From assembly GCF_004054195.1 (NCBI RefSeq), contig NZ_SBIW01000001.1, positions 434,001 through 498,000 of the forward strand: a stretch of 64,000 bases of DNA, read 5' to 3'. Below the pieces are notes generated by a model. It was not told where the DNA came from and did not search any database. It was given only the letters and a program-made list of their open reading frames with translations. This DNA comes from Mucilaginibacter gilvus (lineage in GTDB: Bacteria > Bacteroidota > Bacteroidia > Sphingobacteriales > Sphingobacteriaceae). Positions 18,381 through 26,674 of this stretch are shown here, in pieces; position 1 is the stretch's first letter, and the number at the start of each line of letters is the position of its first letter. The translations under genes were made by a program, and so were the position numbers.

Positions 18381-18956
18381 TTATTTATAAGTAGCTATAA
18401 CGCTATTGATAGAAGTGAAGATATCTTCTACACTACCAATGCCATTTATACTTGTATATTTATTCTGACCCTGATAAAACCCCGCAACCGGCGCTGTTTT
18501 ATCATTATATTCTTTTATACGTTTACGTATCACTTCCGGGTTAGCATCATCCAGTCTGCCCGAACTTTTACCACGTAATAACAATCGTTGCTCTAATTCA
18601 GCGTCGTTAACCTCCAAAGCTATCATGACAGATATGGCAGATTGTTTAGATAAAAGCAAACTATCCAACGCCTCAGCTTGTGCTACCGTGCGTGGAAAGC
18701 CATCAAAAATAAAACCTTTAGCATCTTTATTAGCGTCAAGTTTATTGCTGATCATCCCTATCACAACGGCATCGGGAACTAACTTCCCGTCATCCATCAG
18801 TTTTTTTGCTTCCAGCCCCAACTCGGTGCCCTGCGTAATCTCGCCACGTAGTAGATCACCTGTAGATAGATGAATTAACCCGAACTTCTCGATAAGTTTT
18901 TGTGATTGAGTACCCTTCCCTGCTCCGGGGGGACCAAACAGTACTAAGTTAAGCAT
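18381..18956 (-). CDS. adk: Adenylate kinase
   Basis: Converts ATP + AMP to 2 ADP. The 191-aa protein has the P-loop LFGPPGAGKGTQSQKL at residues 5-20, the AMP-binding HLSTGDLLRGEI, and FDGFPRTVAQAEALD. The lid is the short form, as in Bacteroidota and eukaryotic cytosolic enzymes, with RLLLRGKSSGRLDDANPEVIRKRI and no zinc-binding cysteines. It precedes obg on the same strand, a pairing often seen in Bacteroidota. Confidence 0.97.
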   Translation of the reverse strand: MLNLVLFGPPGAGKGTQSQKLIEKFGLIHLSTGDLLRGEITQGTELGLEAKKLMDDGKLVPDAVVIGMISNKLDANKDAKGFIFDGFPRTVAQAEALDSLLLSKQSAISVMIALEVNDAELEQRLLLRGKSSGRLDDANPEVIRKRIKEYNDKTAPVAGFYQGQNKYTSINGIGSVEDIFTSINSVIATYK

Positions 18957-18974
18957 CCCTTATGTTTAAAAATT

Positions 18975-19015
18975 AAAAAAGCCTTTGTGAACAATACGCA
19001 GAGGCTTAATTTTTT
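18975..19015. terminator. Bidirectional hairpin terminator between tRNA-Arg and adk
   Basis: AAGCCTTTGTG (18979-18989) pairs with CGCAGAGGCTT (18997-19007), including two G-T pairs, across a 7-base loop. On the minus strand the stem is followed by six U (18975-18980), which fits termination of the tRNA transcript. On the plus strand a T-run follows at 19010-19015. Confidence 0.7.
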
Positions 19016-19061
19016 GGGCACCTGGAGGATGTCGCTGTTCCTCGCAAGTGGTTGAAATATG

Positions 19062-19135
19062 TGCACTTGTAGGGATTCGAACCCCAAACCTTCTCATCCG
19101 TAGTGAGATGCTCTATCCAATTGAGCTACAAGTGC
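19062..19135 (-). tRNA. tRNA-Arg (anticodon ACG)
   Basis: Read on the minus strand, the 74-base gene folds into a full cloverleaf. The acceptor stem is GCACTTG with CAAGTGC and discriminator A; D arm GCTC...GAGC; anticodon stem TCTCA/TGAGA with loop CTACGGA, giving ACG; T arm TGGGG-TTCGAAT-CCCTA with the invariant TTCGA. The CCA end is not encoded. ACG (A34 normally converted to inosine) reads CGN arginine codons. A hairpin terminator follows at 18975-19007. Confidence 0.96.
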
Positions 19136-19160
19136 GTTTCCGGTAACCGGTGTCATACAT

Positions 19161-19168
19161 CAAAAATA
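19161..19168 (-). promoter_or_regulatory. Possible TAnnTTTG -7 box for tRNA-Arg
   Basis: On the minus strand the sequence is TATTTTTG, 26 bases upstream of the tRNA 5' end, matching the Bacteroidota TAnnTTTG element. A second TATTTTTG lies at 19196-19203. No convincing -33 TTG at the right distance, so this is tentative. Confidence 0.4.
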
Positions 19169-19343
19169 GATATATGCCCCTTTTTTAACGGACTGCAAAA
19201 ATAGAATTTCTTTTTAATTACTGCAATAGTTTTATAAAAACATTTAATAAAAAAACTTAAGGCGTTAATTTCCAATATTAAAAGTTAAGGTATTTTATAT
19301 AAGTTTTATTTTAGCGGCTAATTATTCATTCCTTACTGCTATA

Positions 19344-20447
19344 ATGGAAGTTGCCAAAGGTTCATCTTTATTTGCCGATATTACCGAAACACCCGCCGTC
19401 CTTAATCAAAAATTCTACCCCTCGCTAAACGGCATCAGGGGCATAGCGGTAATACTGGTGGTGCTTGCACATGCATTTGATCTGCAATACCGGGGGCTGG
19501 CCAACTTTATTTACATAGGCTCGCTGGGCGTGAACATGTTTTTTGTTTTAAGTGGCTTCCTCATTACTACGCTTTGTATTAAAGAGAAGGTTATCACCGG
19601 CACCCTGTCCCTAAAAAACTTTTACATACGGCGTGCTTTGCGCATATTGCCGGTTGCCTACCTGTATATAGCCCTTATTATTGCACTCAATTATATATTG
19701 AACTTAAACATAAGCTGGTTAAATATATTAAGCTCGGCTTTTTTTGCGGCAGATTTCTCTTATTTCAAAAAACTAAGCTTTCATTGGAACCTGGGGCATT
19801 TTTGGTCGCTTGCTGTTGAAGAGCAGTTTTACTTCATCTTCCCTGTTTTTATCAAGAAAAAATTTGCTGTATTTGTAGCACTGGTAATGTTCATTTTATT
19901 TGTGCTGCCTGTGATCTTATACCTGCAATCGGCAAATATCCTTCCTAATAGCGGGCTGCTTTACGCACTCACCCATTTCCTTGTTAAATTCCAGGCCATT
20001 AGTTTGGGCTGCTTTTTTTCTGTGCTTTGCTTTAAGGGGTATCTCAACTTCGGCAAGCTCAGGCCTTTTATTACCGTAATTTGCCTGGTAATTATCTTTT
20101 GGATAAAGTATGACGACTTTTTTAGCCTGAAGGCAGTTTTCAGCAACCTGTTCCTATCGGTACTCACGGGGTTCATCATTGTAAACAGTATTTACCAGGC
20201 AACAGATATTACTTTTAAAGTTTTCAACTTTAAGCCACTGGCCACTATCGGCATCCTGTCCTACAGTATTTATATATGGCAGCAGCTCTTTGTATCTAAC
20301 GACCCTAAATTCTGGCCCAGCTCCTATCCAATCAACTTTCTGTTTATAGCAATTGTGCCCTGCCTGTCGTACTATTATTACGAAAGTTTCTTTCTGCGGC
20401 TCAAAACCAAATTTATGGTGCAGGCTTCGGTCAAAAAAAATGGCTGA
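19344..20447 (+). CDS. Acyltransferase family 3 membrane protein (OafA/YrhL-like)
   Basis: A 367-aa membrane protein with about ten hydrophobic helices. The N-terminus FYPSLNGIRGIAVILVVLAHAFD contains the R-x10-H signature of acyltransferase-3 enzymes, and WSLAVEEQFYFIFPVFI (~residue 154) is another family mark. Such proteins move acetyl or other acyl groups from the cytoplasm onto extracytoplasmic sugars (O-antigen, EPS, peptidoglycan). It stands alone on the plus strand between tRNA-Arg and a convergent peroxiredoxin gene; a role in modifying the nearby EPS is possible but not shown. Confidence 0.92.
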   Translation: MEVAKGSSLFADITETPAVLNQKFYPSLNGIRGIAVILVVLAHAFDLQYRGLANFIYIGSLGVNMFFVLSGFLITTLCIKEKVITGTLSLKNFYIRRALRILPVAYLYIALIIALNYILNLNISWLNILSSAFFAADFSYFKKLSFHWNLGHFWSLAVEEQFYFIFPVFIKKKFAVFVALVMFILFVLPVILYLQSANILPNSGLLYALTHFLVKFQAISLGCFFSVLCFKGYLNFGKLRPFITVICLVIIFWIKYDDFFSLKAVFSNLFLSVLTGFIIVNSIYQATDITFKVFNFKPLATIGILSYSIYIWQQLFVSNDPKFWPSSYPINFLFIAIVPCLSYYYYESFFLRLKTKFMVQASVKKNG

Positions 20448-20490
20448 TAAACACGTGTTCATCAACCATTCTATCTTTATAAATAGTTGC

Positions 20491-20952
20491 TTATTTTACT
20501 TTCTCGGCAATGGCTTCGAAGTTGGGCAGGTCGCCGGCGTTTTCAAGTACCTCGGCGTAGATGATGTTCTGCTCTTCATCTATCACAAAAGCAGCACGTT
20601 TAGATACACCCTTCATCCCAAAGGCAAAAGACTCGTACAGCGCACCGTAAGCTTCAGATACATCCTTATTAAAATCTGAAAGTAGCGGAAATTGATAAGC
20701 GTTCTCTTCTTTAAACTTAGCTAAGGTAAATGGCGAATCAACCGATACGCCCAGGATCTGCGCGTTCAGCCCGTCGTAATAACCAAAGCTATCGCGCATG
20801 GTGCAAAGCTGCGTGGTGCAAACGCCGGTGAAAGCTAAAGGAAAAAAATGCAACACTACCTTTTTGCCTTTAAAATCGGTAAGGGAAACGTCTTTAAGTT
20901 CGGATGAGGTAAGTTTAAACTGTGGGGCCGGTTGGCCTGGTTGTAATGGCAT
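20491..20952 (-). CDS. Peroxiredoxin (AhpC/TSA superfamily)
   Basis: A 153-aa thioredoxin-fold peroxidase. PLAFTGVCTTQLCTMRDSF (~residues 37-55) holds the P-x3-T-x2-C active site with the peroxidatic Cys (first C) and a second Cys five residues on, a layout seen in BCP/AhpE-like enzymes. LGVSVDSPFTLAKFKEE and a C-terminal KRAAFVIDEEQNI complete the fold. It reduces hydrogen peroxide or organic peroxides in the cytoplasm. It is convergent with the acyltransferase gene; the 127 bases upstream include the divergent promoter of the ABC operon. Confidence 0.93.
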   Translation of the reverse strand: MPLQPGQPAPQFKLTSSELKDVSLTDFKGKKVVLHFFPLAFTGVCTTQLCTMRDSFGYYDGLNAQILGVSVDSPFTLAKFKEENAYQFPLLSDFNKDVSEAYGALYESFAFGMKGVSKRAAFVIDEEQNIIYAEVLENAGDLPNFEAIAEKVK

Positions 20953-21047
20953 AATGTTTTGTTTTATGCAAATAAATGGCTTTTAGCCGGAAATTCTGCA
21001 CCCTGCGAAGTGACGAGTTGTTTTTTTACAAAAAAAATCAAAAACAC

Positions 21048-21077
21048 TTGGAGTTATTAAATATCTATCTACATTTG
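21048..21077 (+). promoter_or_regulatory. Bacteroidota-type promoter of the ABC/GntR operon
   Basis: TTG at 21048-21050 is followed, 19 bases later, by TACATTTG at 21070-21077. This exactly fits TTG-N17-23-TAnnTTTG. The predicted start point (~21084) falls inside the adjoining operator palindrome, giving a leader of about 20 bases. Confidence 0.78.
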
Positions 21078-21103
21078 TAGTGTACTACTTAACTAATACA
21101 CTA
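21078..21103 (+). promoter_or_regulatory. Likely GntR (YtrA-type) operator overlapping start point and ribosome site
   Basis: TAGTGTA (21078-21084) and TACACTA (21097-21103) form a perfect 7-bp inverted repeat with a 12-base spacer. YtrA-subfamily regulators are known to bind long palindromes with GTGTA...TACAC ends. It directly abuts the -7 box on one side and the ATG on the other, so a bound repressor, presumably the operon's own GntR product, would block transcription. Confidence 0.7.
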
Positions 21104-21943
21104 ATGATACAATTTAACAACTTGTCCTTTGGTTATTCGCCCAAAAAGCTGCTCTACAAAAATCTTACGTTAGAAATTCAAAGCGGCAGCATTTACGGGC
21201 TGCTGGGGAAAAACGGCGCGGGAAAATCTACCTTGCTAAAAAACATGGTAGGTACGTTGTTCCCGGTAGAAGGCAGCGTAATGGTTAATGGCATGGTGCC
21301 AAAAACCCGTAAACCATCCTTCCTGCAAACCATTTATTACATTGCTGAGGATGTGTATGTGCCCGCGCTCACCATTAAACAATATAAAAACCTTTTTGCC
21401 CCCTTTTACCCGCTGTTTGATAGCGACAATTTTTACAGATACCTCACCGAGCTGGAAGTAAGCGTTGACGGCAAACTGAATAAATTATCTTTCGGACAGC
21501 AAAAAAAGTTTGTGATAGCGTTTGCCCTGGCCTGCAATACCAGGGTGCTGCTGATGGACGAACCTACCAACGGATTAGATATCCCTTCCAAATCGCAATT
21601 CAGGAAACTTATCGCCTCGGTAATGAACGAGGACAGGATCATCTTTATCTCCACCCACCAGATTCGCGACCTGGAGAACATGATAGATAATGTAATTATT
21701 GTAGACGATGGCAAACTGCTGCTGCATGCTTCCGTGGCTGATATTGCCGATAAAGTTTGCTTTAAAACCGTATCGGAAATACCGGCTGGAGTTAAAGTAC
21801 TATACTCCGAAAAAATGCTCCGCGGGACCGCTGTAGTAATGGAAAACATTGACGGCGACGACTCTGGCCTAAACCTGGAACAACTGTTTAACGGGGTTAC
21901 CGAAAACCCAGCGATGGCCAAACAAATATTTTCAACCAACTAA
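21104..21943 (+). CDS. ABC transporter ATP-binding protein
   Basis: A 279-aa ABC ATPase: Walker A GLLGKNGAGKSTLLKNM (~residue 33), signature LSFGQQKKF, Walker B VLLMDEPTNGLD and switch histidine STHQ. It is of the short YtrB/BcrA type used with GntR/YtrA regulators. The open frame extends to GTG 21080, but that start lies within the operator; ATG 21104 restores the normal start MIQFNNLSFGY. First gene of a four-gene operon with a membrane protein, GntR regulator and adhesin-like protein. It likely powers export or envelope-stress/peptide resistance; the substrate is unknown. Confidence 0.93.
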   Translation: MIQFNNLSFGYSPKKLLYKNLTLEIQSGSIYGLLGKNGAGKSTLLKNMVGTLFPVEGSVMVNGMVPKTRKPSFLQTIYYIAEDVYVPALTIKQYKNLFAPFYPLFDSDNFYRYLTELEVSVDGKLNKLSFGQQKKFVIAFALACNTRVLLMDEPTNGLDIPSKSQFRKLIASVMNEDRIIFISTHQIRDLENMIDNVIIVDDGKLLLHASVADIADKVCFKTVSEIPAGVKVLYSEKMLRGTAVVMENIDGDDSGLNLEQLFNGVTENPAMAKQIFSTN

Positions 21944-21954
21944 CTTAATTACCC

Positions 21955-22752
21955 ATGAATGATACTTTTAGCCTCAGCAGGTTTGGGCTTTTATTAAAGA
22001 AAACCATCCTGGAACGTGCTATGCAAATAATTGGCGCATTTGCCGCCGTGCTGGCGTTCACCTTTTTACTTTATACGCTTATCCTTTACGCTTTAGATTG
22101 GGGACCCGCGCAAAATCTGGCCTTCATTTGGGGCTTTATAGGTGGTGGCGTTGTGCTATCGTCGGTAGTGTTCAGCTACTTTACCACCAACGCGGGTGGG
22201 GCCTCATACCTTACTTTGCCTGCCTCCGCCCTGGAAAAATGGCTTTGTGGTGTATTAATATCCGGGCCACTGTTCTGCCTTGTTTTTCTAAGCTTTTTCA
22301 GGCTGATGGATTACAGTTTTGTAACCGCCTACCATAACGGGCTCGACCGCAGCAGTCCGCTCTATCGCAGCTTGTACGACCATGTTTATCTATACGTGTT
22401 CGAAGATAATAATGTAGTTATTAAGGCAACGGTGTTATATACTAATTTTGTGGGGGCTATGATGGTGGGCTCGCTGTACTTTAACCGGGTTGCCCTGGTA
22501 AAGGTAGCGCTGGTGGTGTGCGGGATGCTGGCCGCCATTTATTTTTTAAACCTGGGTATTGTTAGTCTATTATTTTCTAATGTTGACGTCGCGTTCCCGT
22601 ACTTTACGGTACTGATAAAAGTACAATCGGAAGTTGGCAGCATTGAGTTGCCGCATTATGCGTATGATATTACCAACAATTTTTTGCAGTATGTGCTGCC
22701 TGGTGTTTTATGGATAACCGCATACGTAAGGTTGAGAGAAAAAGAAATTTAG
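21955..22752 (+). CDS. ABC transporter permease-like membrane protein
   Basis: A 265-aa protein with about six hydrophobic helices (IIGAFAAVLAFTFLLYTLILYAL, LAFIWGFIGGGVVLSSVVFSYF, LCGVLISGPLFCLVFLSFF, and three toward the C-terminus). LTLPASALEKWLCGVL resembles the LPaS.lEK... motif common in Bacteroidota ABC permease proteins next to YtrA regulators. It starts 11 bases after the ATPase gene and ends two bases before the regulator. No soluble domain is seen. It presumably forms the membrane channel for the ATPase. Confidence 0.82.
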   Translation: MNDTFSLSRFGLLLKKTILERAMQIIGAFAAVLAFTFLLYTLILYALDWGPAQNLAFIWGFIGGGVVLSSVVFSYFTTNAGGASYLTLPASALEKWLCGVLISGPLFCLVFLSFFRLMDYSFVTAYHNGLDRSSPLYRSLYDHVYLYVFEDNNVVIKATVLYTNFVGAMMVGSLYFNRVALVKVALVVCGMLAAIYFLNLGIVSLLFSNVDVAFPYFTVLIKVQSEVGSIELPHYAYDITNNFLQYVLPGVLWITAYVRLREKEI

Positions 22753-22753
22753 A

Positions 22754-23143
22754 ATGGAGTTTAGAGAAAAGCAAGCAATTTATTTACAGATAGCAGAATA
22801 CGTTTGCGAGCAGATATTGCTTAAACAGTGGCCACTGGAAGCAAAGATCCTGAGTATACGCGATCTTGCCGTGATGATGCAGGTTAACCCCAACACCGTG
22901 CAGCGCGCCTACGATTTTTTGCAGCAGCGCGAGATCATTACCAATAAACGGGGTGTGGGCTACTTTGTAGAGGGCGATGCCATGGCCAGAGTAATTGCCT
23001 TTAGAAAAGAGCAGTTTTTAGAGAACGAGCTGCCGGTATTTTTACGAAGCATGTATTTGCTGGACATCCCGGTGGAAGAAATTGAAATGCGTTACAAGAA
23101 ATTTATCGACGAAACTTTTAAAGAGAAAAAACATGAAGACTAA
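22754..23143 (+). CDS. GntR-family transcriptional regulator (YtrA subfamily)
   Basis: A 129-aa regulator. The N-terminal winged helix reads IYLQIAEYVCEQILLKQWPLEAKILSIRDLAVMMQVNPNTVQRAYDFLQQREII, with the GntR motif (R-D-L-A...V-N-P-N-T-V-x-R-A) and a wing NKRGVGYFV. Only about 50 residues follow, the short all-helical dimerisation region of the YtrA type. It probably represses its own operon through the palindrome at 21078-21103. The next gene starts within its last codons. Confidence 0.93.
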   Translation: MEFREKQAIYLQIAEYVCEQILLKQWPLEAKILSIRDLAVMMQVNPNTVQRAYDFLQQREIITNKRGVGYFVEGDAMARVIAFRKEQFLENELPVFLRSMYLLDIPVEEIEMRYKKFIDETFKEKKHED

Positions 23144-23861
23144 AATTAGCACAGTAATACTCACCGCATTATTTGCCATAATGCTGTTAGGCGTGGTGGT
23201 ATCTGACCTGGCGTTTAAAAACGTTTACGACAAGGTTGATAAAAGCGACCTCTACTGGAACTACAACAAAGTACTGGAGCAGCCTTTTAAACACCTCAAG
23301 CTGGATGGCGGTAACATCACCCAGATCGTGTTCGAACAAAACAAGCATGCATCGGTGCGGGTGCTTAATTACTGGGACGCCTATCAAAAGGATGTTACTT
23401 TTAAAGCCTATGTAAAAAACGACACTCTGCACCTCACATTCCCTAACAAATACAAAAACCAGGGCGAAAAAAACTGGATGCAAAACAGGGTGCTGGTGCG
23501 CCTGTTTGCGCCGCGATTATTATCTATCGACGCTAACAACACCAACTTTGAACTTCAAAAGCTAAGGCAGGCAAACATCAGCGTTAATGTGAAGGGCAAA
23601 TCGAGGCTGGAAGTGGAGAGTTATAACAACAGCTTTGATACAATTAAAGTAGCCCAGGCAGATTCCAGTCAGGTGCTGTTTGAAATGGCGCCCGAGTTAA
23701 AAGGATCAAAAAACATACACTTCGGCTATGTATCGGCAACCCTTAACGATTATACCATATTGGATATTGGCCACGGTTTTGCCGAAAAAGCAATCCTCAA
23801 TATTGCCGATAGTTCTGCGGTTATTTTATCCGGAAAATCGCTTAGGGCGATGCATCAGTAG
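23133..23861 (+). CDS. Membrane-anchored protein with GIN-like (DUF2807-type) beta-repeat domain
   Basis: A 242-aa protein with an N-terminal hydrophobic anchor (STVILTALFAIMLLGVVV). The remainder is repeating short beta-strands with alternating Asn/Asp/Ser turns (LDGGNITQIVFEQ, LLSIDANNTNFELQKL, ISVNVKGKSRLEVES, FDTIKVAQADSSQVLFE, AILNIADSSAVILSG), which resembles the 'auto-transporter adhesin head GIN' fold. The longest frame begins at 23082, but ATG 23133 overlaps the GntR stop and gives a clean signal anchor. Such proteins often accompany YtrA-ABC operons in Bacteroidota. Function is unknown. Confidence 0.75.
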   Translation: MKTKISTVILTALFAIMLLGVVVSDLAFKNVYDKVDKSDLYWNYNKVLEQPFKHLKLDGGNITQIVFEQNKHASVRVLNYWDAYQKDVTFKAYVKNDTLHLTFPNKYKNQGEKNWMQNRVLVRLFAPRLLSIDANNTNFELQKLRQANISVNVKGKSRLEVESYNNSFDTIKVAQADSSQVLFEMAPELKGSKNIHFGYVSATLNDYTILDIGHGFAEKAILNIADSSAVILSGKSLRAMHQ

Positions 23862-23878
23862 TTCAAAAAAGACATAAA

Positions 23879-24268
23879 ATGGCACAAAGAATTGGACAGA
23901 TAGCTTTGCTTGTTAAAGATTACGCCGAAGCCATTGACTTTTATTGCCAAAAATTGGGGTTCGTATTAATAGAAGATACTGTTTTAACCCGCACCAAAAG
24001 ATGGGTATTGGTGGCACCACCTAATTCGGATTTCAGGTTATTACTGGCCCGAGCTGTTGACGAAAAACAGCTAATCCGTGTTGGAAACCAAACCGGCGGC
24101 AGGGTGTTTTTATTTTTGTACACCAACAATTTTTGGAACGATTATCACTTGTTTTTAAAAAACGGGGTGACTTTTATTCGCGATCCGTTTGAAGAGAATT
24201 ACGGCACCGTAGCGGTATTTGAAGACTTGTATGGTAATCTTTGGGATTTAATAGAAGAACGAAAATAA
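23879..24268 (+). CDS. VOC-family protein (glyoxalase/bleomycin-resistance fold)
   Basis: A 129-aa one-domain vicinal-oxygen-chelate protein with two beta-alpha-beta-beta-beta modules: IGQIALLVKDYAEAIDFYCQKLGFVLIED at the N-terminus and RVFLFLYTNNFWNDYHLFLKNGVTFIRDPFEENYGTVAVFEDLYGNLWDLIE at the C-terminus, ending in the usual DxxGNxWDLIE. The first metal ligand position is Q/A rather than a clear His, so metal binding is uncertain. It follows the ABC operon by 17 bases and may be cotranscribed. Substrate unknown. Confidence 0.88.
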   Translation: MAQRIGQIALLVKDYAEAIDFYCQKLGFVLIEDTVLTRTKRWVLVAPPNSDFRLLLARAVDEKQLIRVGNQTGGRVFLFLYTNNFWNDYHLFLKNGVTFIRDPFEENYGTVAVFEDLYGNLWDLIEERK

Positions 24269-24395
24269 TATGAAAGCCTATTCAGATAAATCGGCTATTT
24301 CACCAGATCGTATTCATATTTTGGCATATTTAAATATTTATCAAACCTTAAATGAAACACCTTTTTAATTTAACTTTAAGGTATAATTTCACACG

Positions 24396-25529
24396 ATGAA
24401 AAACTACCCAAGCCTGTTTTTTGCCTTTCTTTTGTTTAACTCAGTTGCCTTTGCACAAACACAAAAGTTTGCCGATAATTTCGAATTGAGGGGAACCGTT
24501 TCGCCATCAAAAACACGTATTTTATGGCTCAGATATAAATTATCTAACGAAAAACAGGTTGTATTTAAAGCGTATATAAAGAACGGTTCATTTACATTTA
24601 AAGGTTATATACCAGGCCCGCTTTATGCAGAATTTTACTTTAGCCACTTGCCCGACCCGCGCTGGGGCCTTGGCTCGAATCCGATTTTCTTGAGTCCCGG
24701 AAAGATGTTTGTGTCATTAGCAGAAAACGACCCTGAACACACCAAAATTACAGGCTCATTAATGCAGGATGATTGGAACAAACTGGACCTCCAAAAAGTT
24801 TCATTACGAAAAGGAATCGACCTTAATCGCGACTGGCTTAAAATTCAAGCAGCGCAAAAGAACATTGACTACAAGTTTATAACGGCTCATCCCAATTCTT
24901 ATTTAAGCCCATATTTGATTAACTATTACTTTGATGGCCTGTCGGATTTGCGGCTCGACTCGGCAGATATGTTCTACACCGCTCTTAACGCTGCGGTAAA
25001 AAACAGTTTCGCAGCAAAACTGCTTGCAAAAAAAATTGCTAAACATAAAGCATCGGCAACCGGCGGCATTGCACCACTTTTTGCGGAAAGGGATATTAAC
25101 GGGAAGTTGATTGCGCTTAAATCATTTAGGGAGAAAAGCTATGTATTGCTTTATTTTTGGGCAAGCTGGGCGTTGGTAAAGAGCACCGAAGACGCTCACT
25201 TGAGAACTATTTACAATAAATATCATCCATCGGGGTTGGAGATAGTAGGGCTCACGCAGGATTTTTTTCAAAAGGATTGGAAAAAAGCAATTGAAAATAA
25301 AGACTTACGCGCCTGGCACAATATCTCTATAGCTTACAACGCTAAAGTATTTGATGCATACAACGTAGACAGCATGCCCCCAACAGTAGCTATTTTAATC
25401 GACAAACAAGGCAAAATCCTTGGGCGTTACCTTGGCGAGCATCCAAATTGGCAACGTGGAAACGATAACGAGGGAGAGTTTACAGACCTGGAAAAAAACC
25501 TGGATGAAGTGTTTGATAAACAATTTTAG
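24396..25529 (+). CDS. TlpA-like thioredoxin-fold secreted protein lacking all cysteines
   Basis: A 377-aa secreted protein (signal peptide MKNYPSLFFAFLLFNSVAFAQ). Residues ~25-115 resemble the DUF4369-type beta domain (FELRGTVSPSKTRILWLRYKL...FTFKGYIPGP), and the C-terminal ~140 form an AhpC/TlpA thioredoxin fold (FAERDINGKLIALKSFREKSYVLLYFWASWALVKSTEDAHL ... DSMPPTVAILIDKQGKILGRYLGE). The cis-proline (MPPT) is kept but the redox motif WCxxC is WALVKST, and the protein has no cysteine. It therefore cannot act as a disulfide reductase and may be a binding scaffold. It stands alone with its own AT-rich upstream region. Confidence 0.85.
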   Translation: MKNYPSLFFAFLLFNSVAFAQTQKFADNFELRGTVSPSKTRILWLRYKLSNEKQVVFKAYIKNGSFTFKGYIPGPLYAEFYFSHLPDPRWGLGSNPIFLSPGKMFVSLAENDPEHTKITGSLMQDDWNKLDLQKVSLRKGIDLNRDWLKIQAAQKNIDYKFITAHPNSYLSPYLINYYFDGLSDLRLDSADMFYTALNAAVKNSFAAKLLAKKIAKHKASATGGIAPLFAERDINGKLIALKSFREKSYVLLYFWASWALVKSTEDAHLRTIYNKYHPSGLEIVGLTQDFFQKDWKKAIENKDLRAWHNISIAYNAKVFDAYNVDSMPPTVAILIDKQGKILGRYLGEHPNWQRGNDNEGEFTDLEKNLDEVFDKQF

Positions 25530-25600
25530 TAAATTTAATACTTGGCCAATTCAAAAAAAATTCATTTTGCCTATAGTTAAATATGGAATAGGATAAACCC

Positions 25601-26584
25601 ATGCAAGCCATCATCATTACCCAACCCGGCGGCCCGCAAGTATTACAGCTTGCAGAACGCCCCACACCCAGCCACGGCGCTACTGAAGTATTGGTAAAAG
25701 TAATGGCGGCGGGCATAAACCGACCGGACGTTTTCCAGCGCAAAGGCAACTACCCCCCACCCGATGGCGCTCCAATAGATATTCCCGGACTGGAGCTTGC
25801 AGGTGTGATTAGCGAAGTTGGTGCCGATGTTACCCGCTGGAAAATTGGCGATAAAGTTTGCGCGCTGGTCATAGGCGGCGCGTATGCCGAATATTGTAAC
25901 GTACCCGCAGGGCAATGCCTGCCCGTTCCCGATAACTTATCTTTTGAGGAGGCTGCTTCCCTGCCGGAAACCTTCTTTACCGTTTGGAGCAATGTGTTCG
26001 ATAGGGCCAAACTGCAACCGGGCGAAAGCCTGTTGGTGCATGGCGGTAGCAGCGGTATTGGGGTTACCGCTATACAAATGGCCAAAGCCTTGGGCGGCAC
26101 CGTTTACGTCACCGCCGGCAGCGCCGAAAAATGCAAATTTTGCGAAGAACTGGGTGCCGATAAAGCCATCAACTATAATATAGAAGATTTTGGCGAAGCC
26201 ATTAATAAGCTCACCGGCGGTAAGGGCGTTGATGTGATATTAGATATGATAGGTGGCGATTACACGCCCTTAAACATCCGTTGCCTTGCAAATGACGGCC
26301 GGCTGGTGATGATAAACGCCGTAAAAGGTAACAAAGTAGAAATTAACTTATCCGAAGTAATGCGCAAACGGCTGGTGATCACCGGGTCGATGCTGCGGGC
26401 AAGAGAGGTAGCCTTTAAAAGCGCCATCGCCCAAAAACTGGAAGAGCATATCTGGCCGCTCCTGGCATCCGGAAAAATAAAACCTGTTATTTATAAAACT
26501 TTCTCCTTTGATGAAGCGGCCAAAGCACATGAGCTAATGGAAAGCAGCGAGCATATGGGGAAGATAGTGTTGAGTTTTGAGTGA
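25601..26584 (+). CDS. NAD(P)H quinone oxidoreductase, PIG3 family
   Basis: A 327-aa medium-chain dehydrogenase without zinc ligands. It opens MQAIIITQPGGPQVLQLAERPTP, has VMAAGINRPDVFQRKGNYPPPDGAP (PIG3 mark), GLELAGVISEVG, and the NADPH-binding LLVHGGSSGIGVTAIQMAKALGGTVYVTAGSAEKC at ~145. The end HELMESSEHMGKIVLSF is also typical. PIG3-type enzymes reduce quinones by one electron using NADPH in the cytoplasm. It is followed by a repeat-rich gap and a convergent lipoprotein gene. Confidence 0.94.
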   Translation: MQAIIITQPGGPQVLQLAERPTPSHGATEVLVKVMAAGINRPDVFQRKGNYPPPDGAPIDIPGLELAGVISEVGADVTRWKIGDKVCALVIGGAYAEYCNVPAGQCLPVPDNLSFEEAASLPETFFTVWSNVFDRAKLQPGESLLVHGGSSGIGVTAIQMAKALGGTVYVTAGSAEKCKFCEELGADKAINYNIEDFGEAINKLTGGKGVDVILDMIGGDYTPLNIRCLANDGRLVMINAVKGNKVEINLSEVMRKRLVITGSMLRAREVAFKSAIAQKLEEHIWPLLASGKIKPVIYKTFSFDEAAKAHELMESSEHMGKIVLSFE

Positions 26585-26586
26585 TG

Positions 26587-26672
26587 AGTTGTGGGTTTTA
26601 AGTAAAAAGCCTTGAGTTGTAAGTTGAAGATCAACTCATAACTCAAGGCTCATAACTCAGAACTTAAAACTC
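26587..26672. repeat. Word-repeat palindrome (TTGAGTT / AACTCAA family)
   Basis: The gap between convergent genes is built of variants of GAGTT(G/T)T: TGAGTTGTGGGTTTTAAGT and CCTTGAGTTGTAAGTTGAAGAT on the left, answered by ATCAACTCATAACTCAAGG and ACTCAGAACTTAAAACTCA on the right. It can fold into a long imperfect hairpin and may act as a shared terminator. The word TTGAGT recurs at 41553-41580. Confidence 0.7.
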
Positions 26673-26674
26673 AA

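Noticed and set aside
22754..23143. GntR regulator with only ~50 residues after the DNA-binding domain as a truncated gene
   Set aside because: This is the normal length of the YtrA subfamily, which lacks a large ligand-binding domain.
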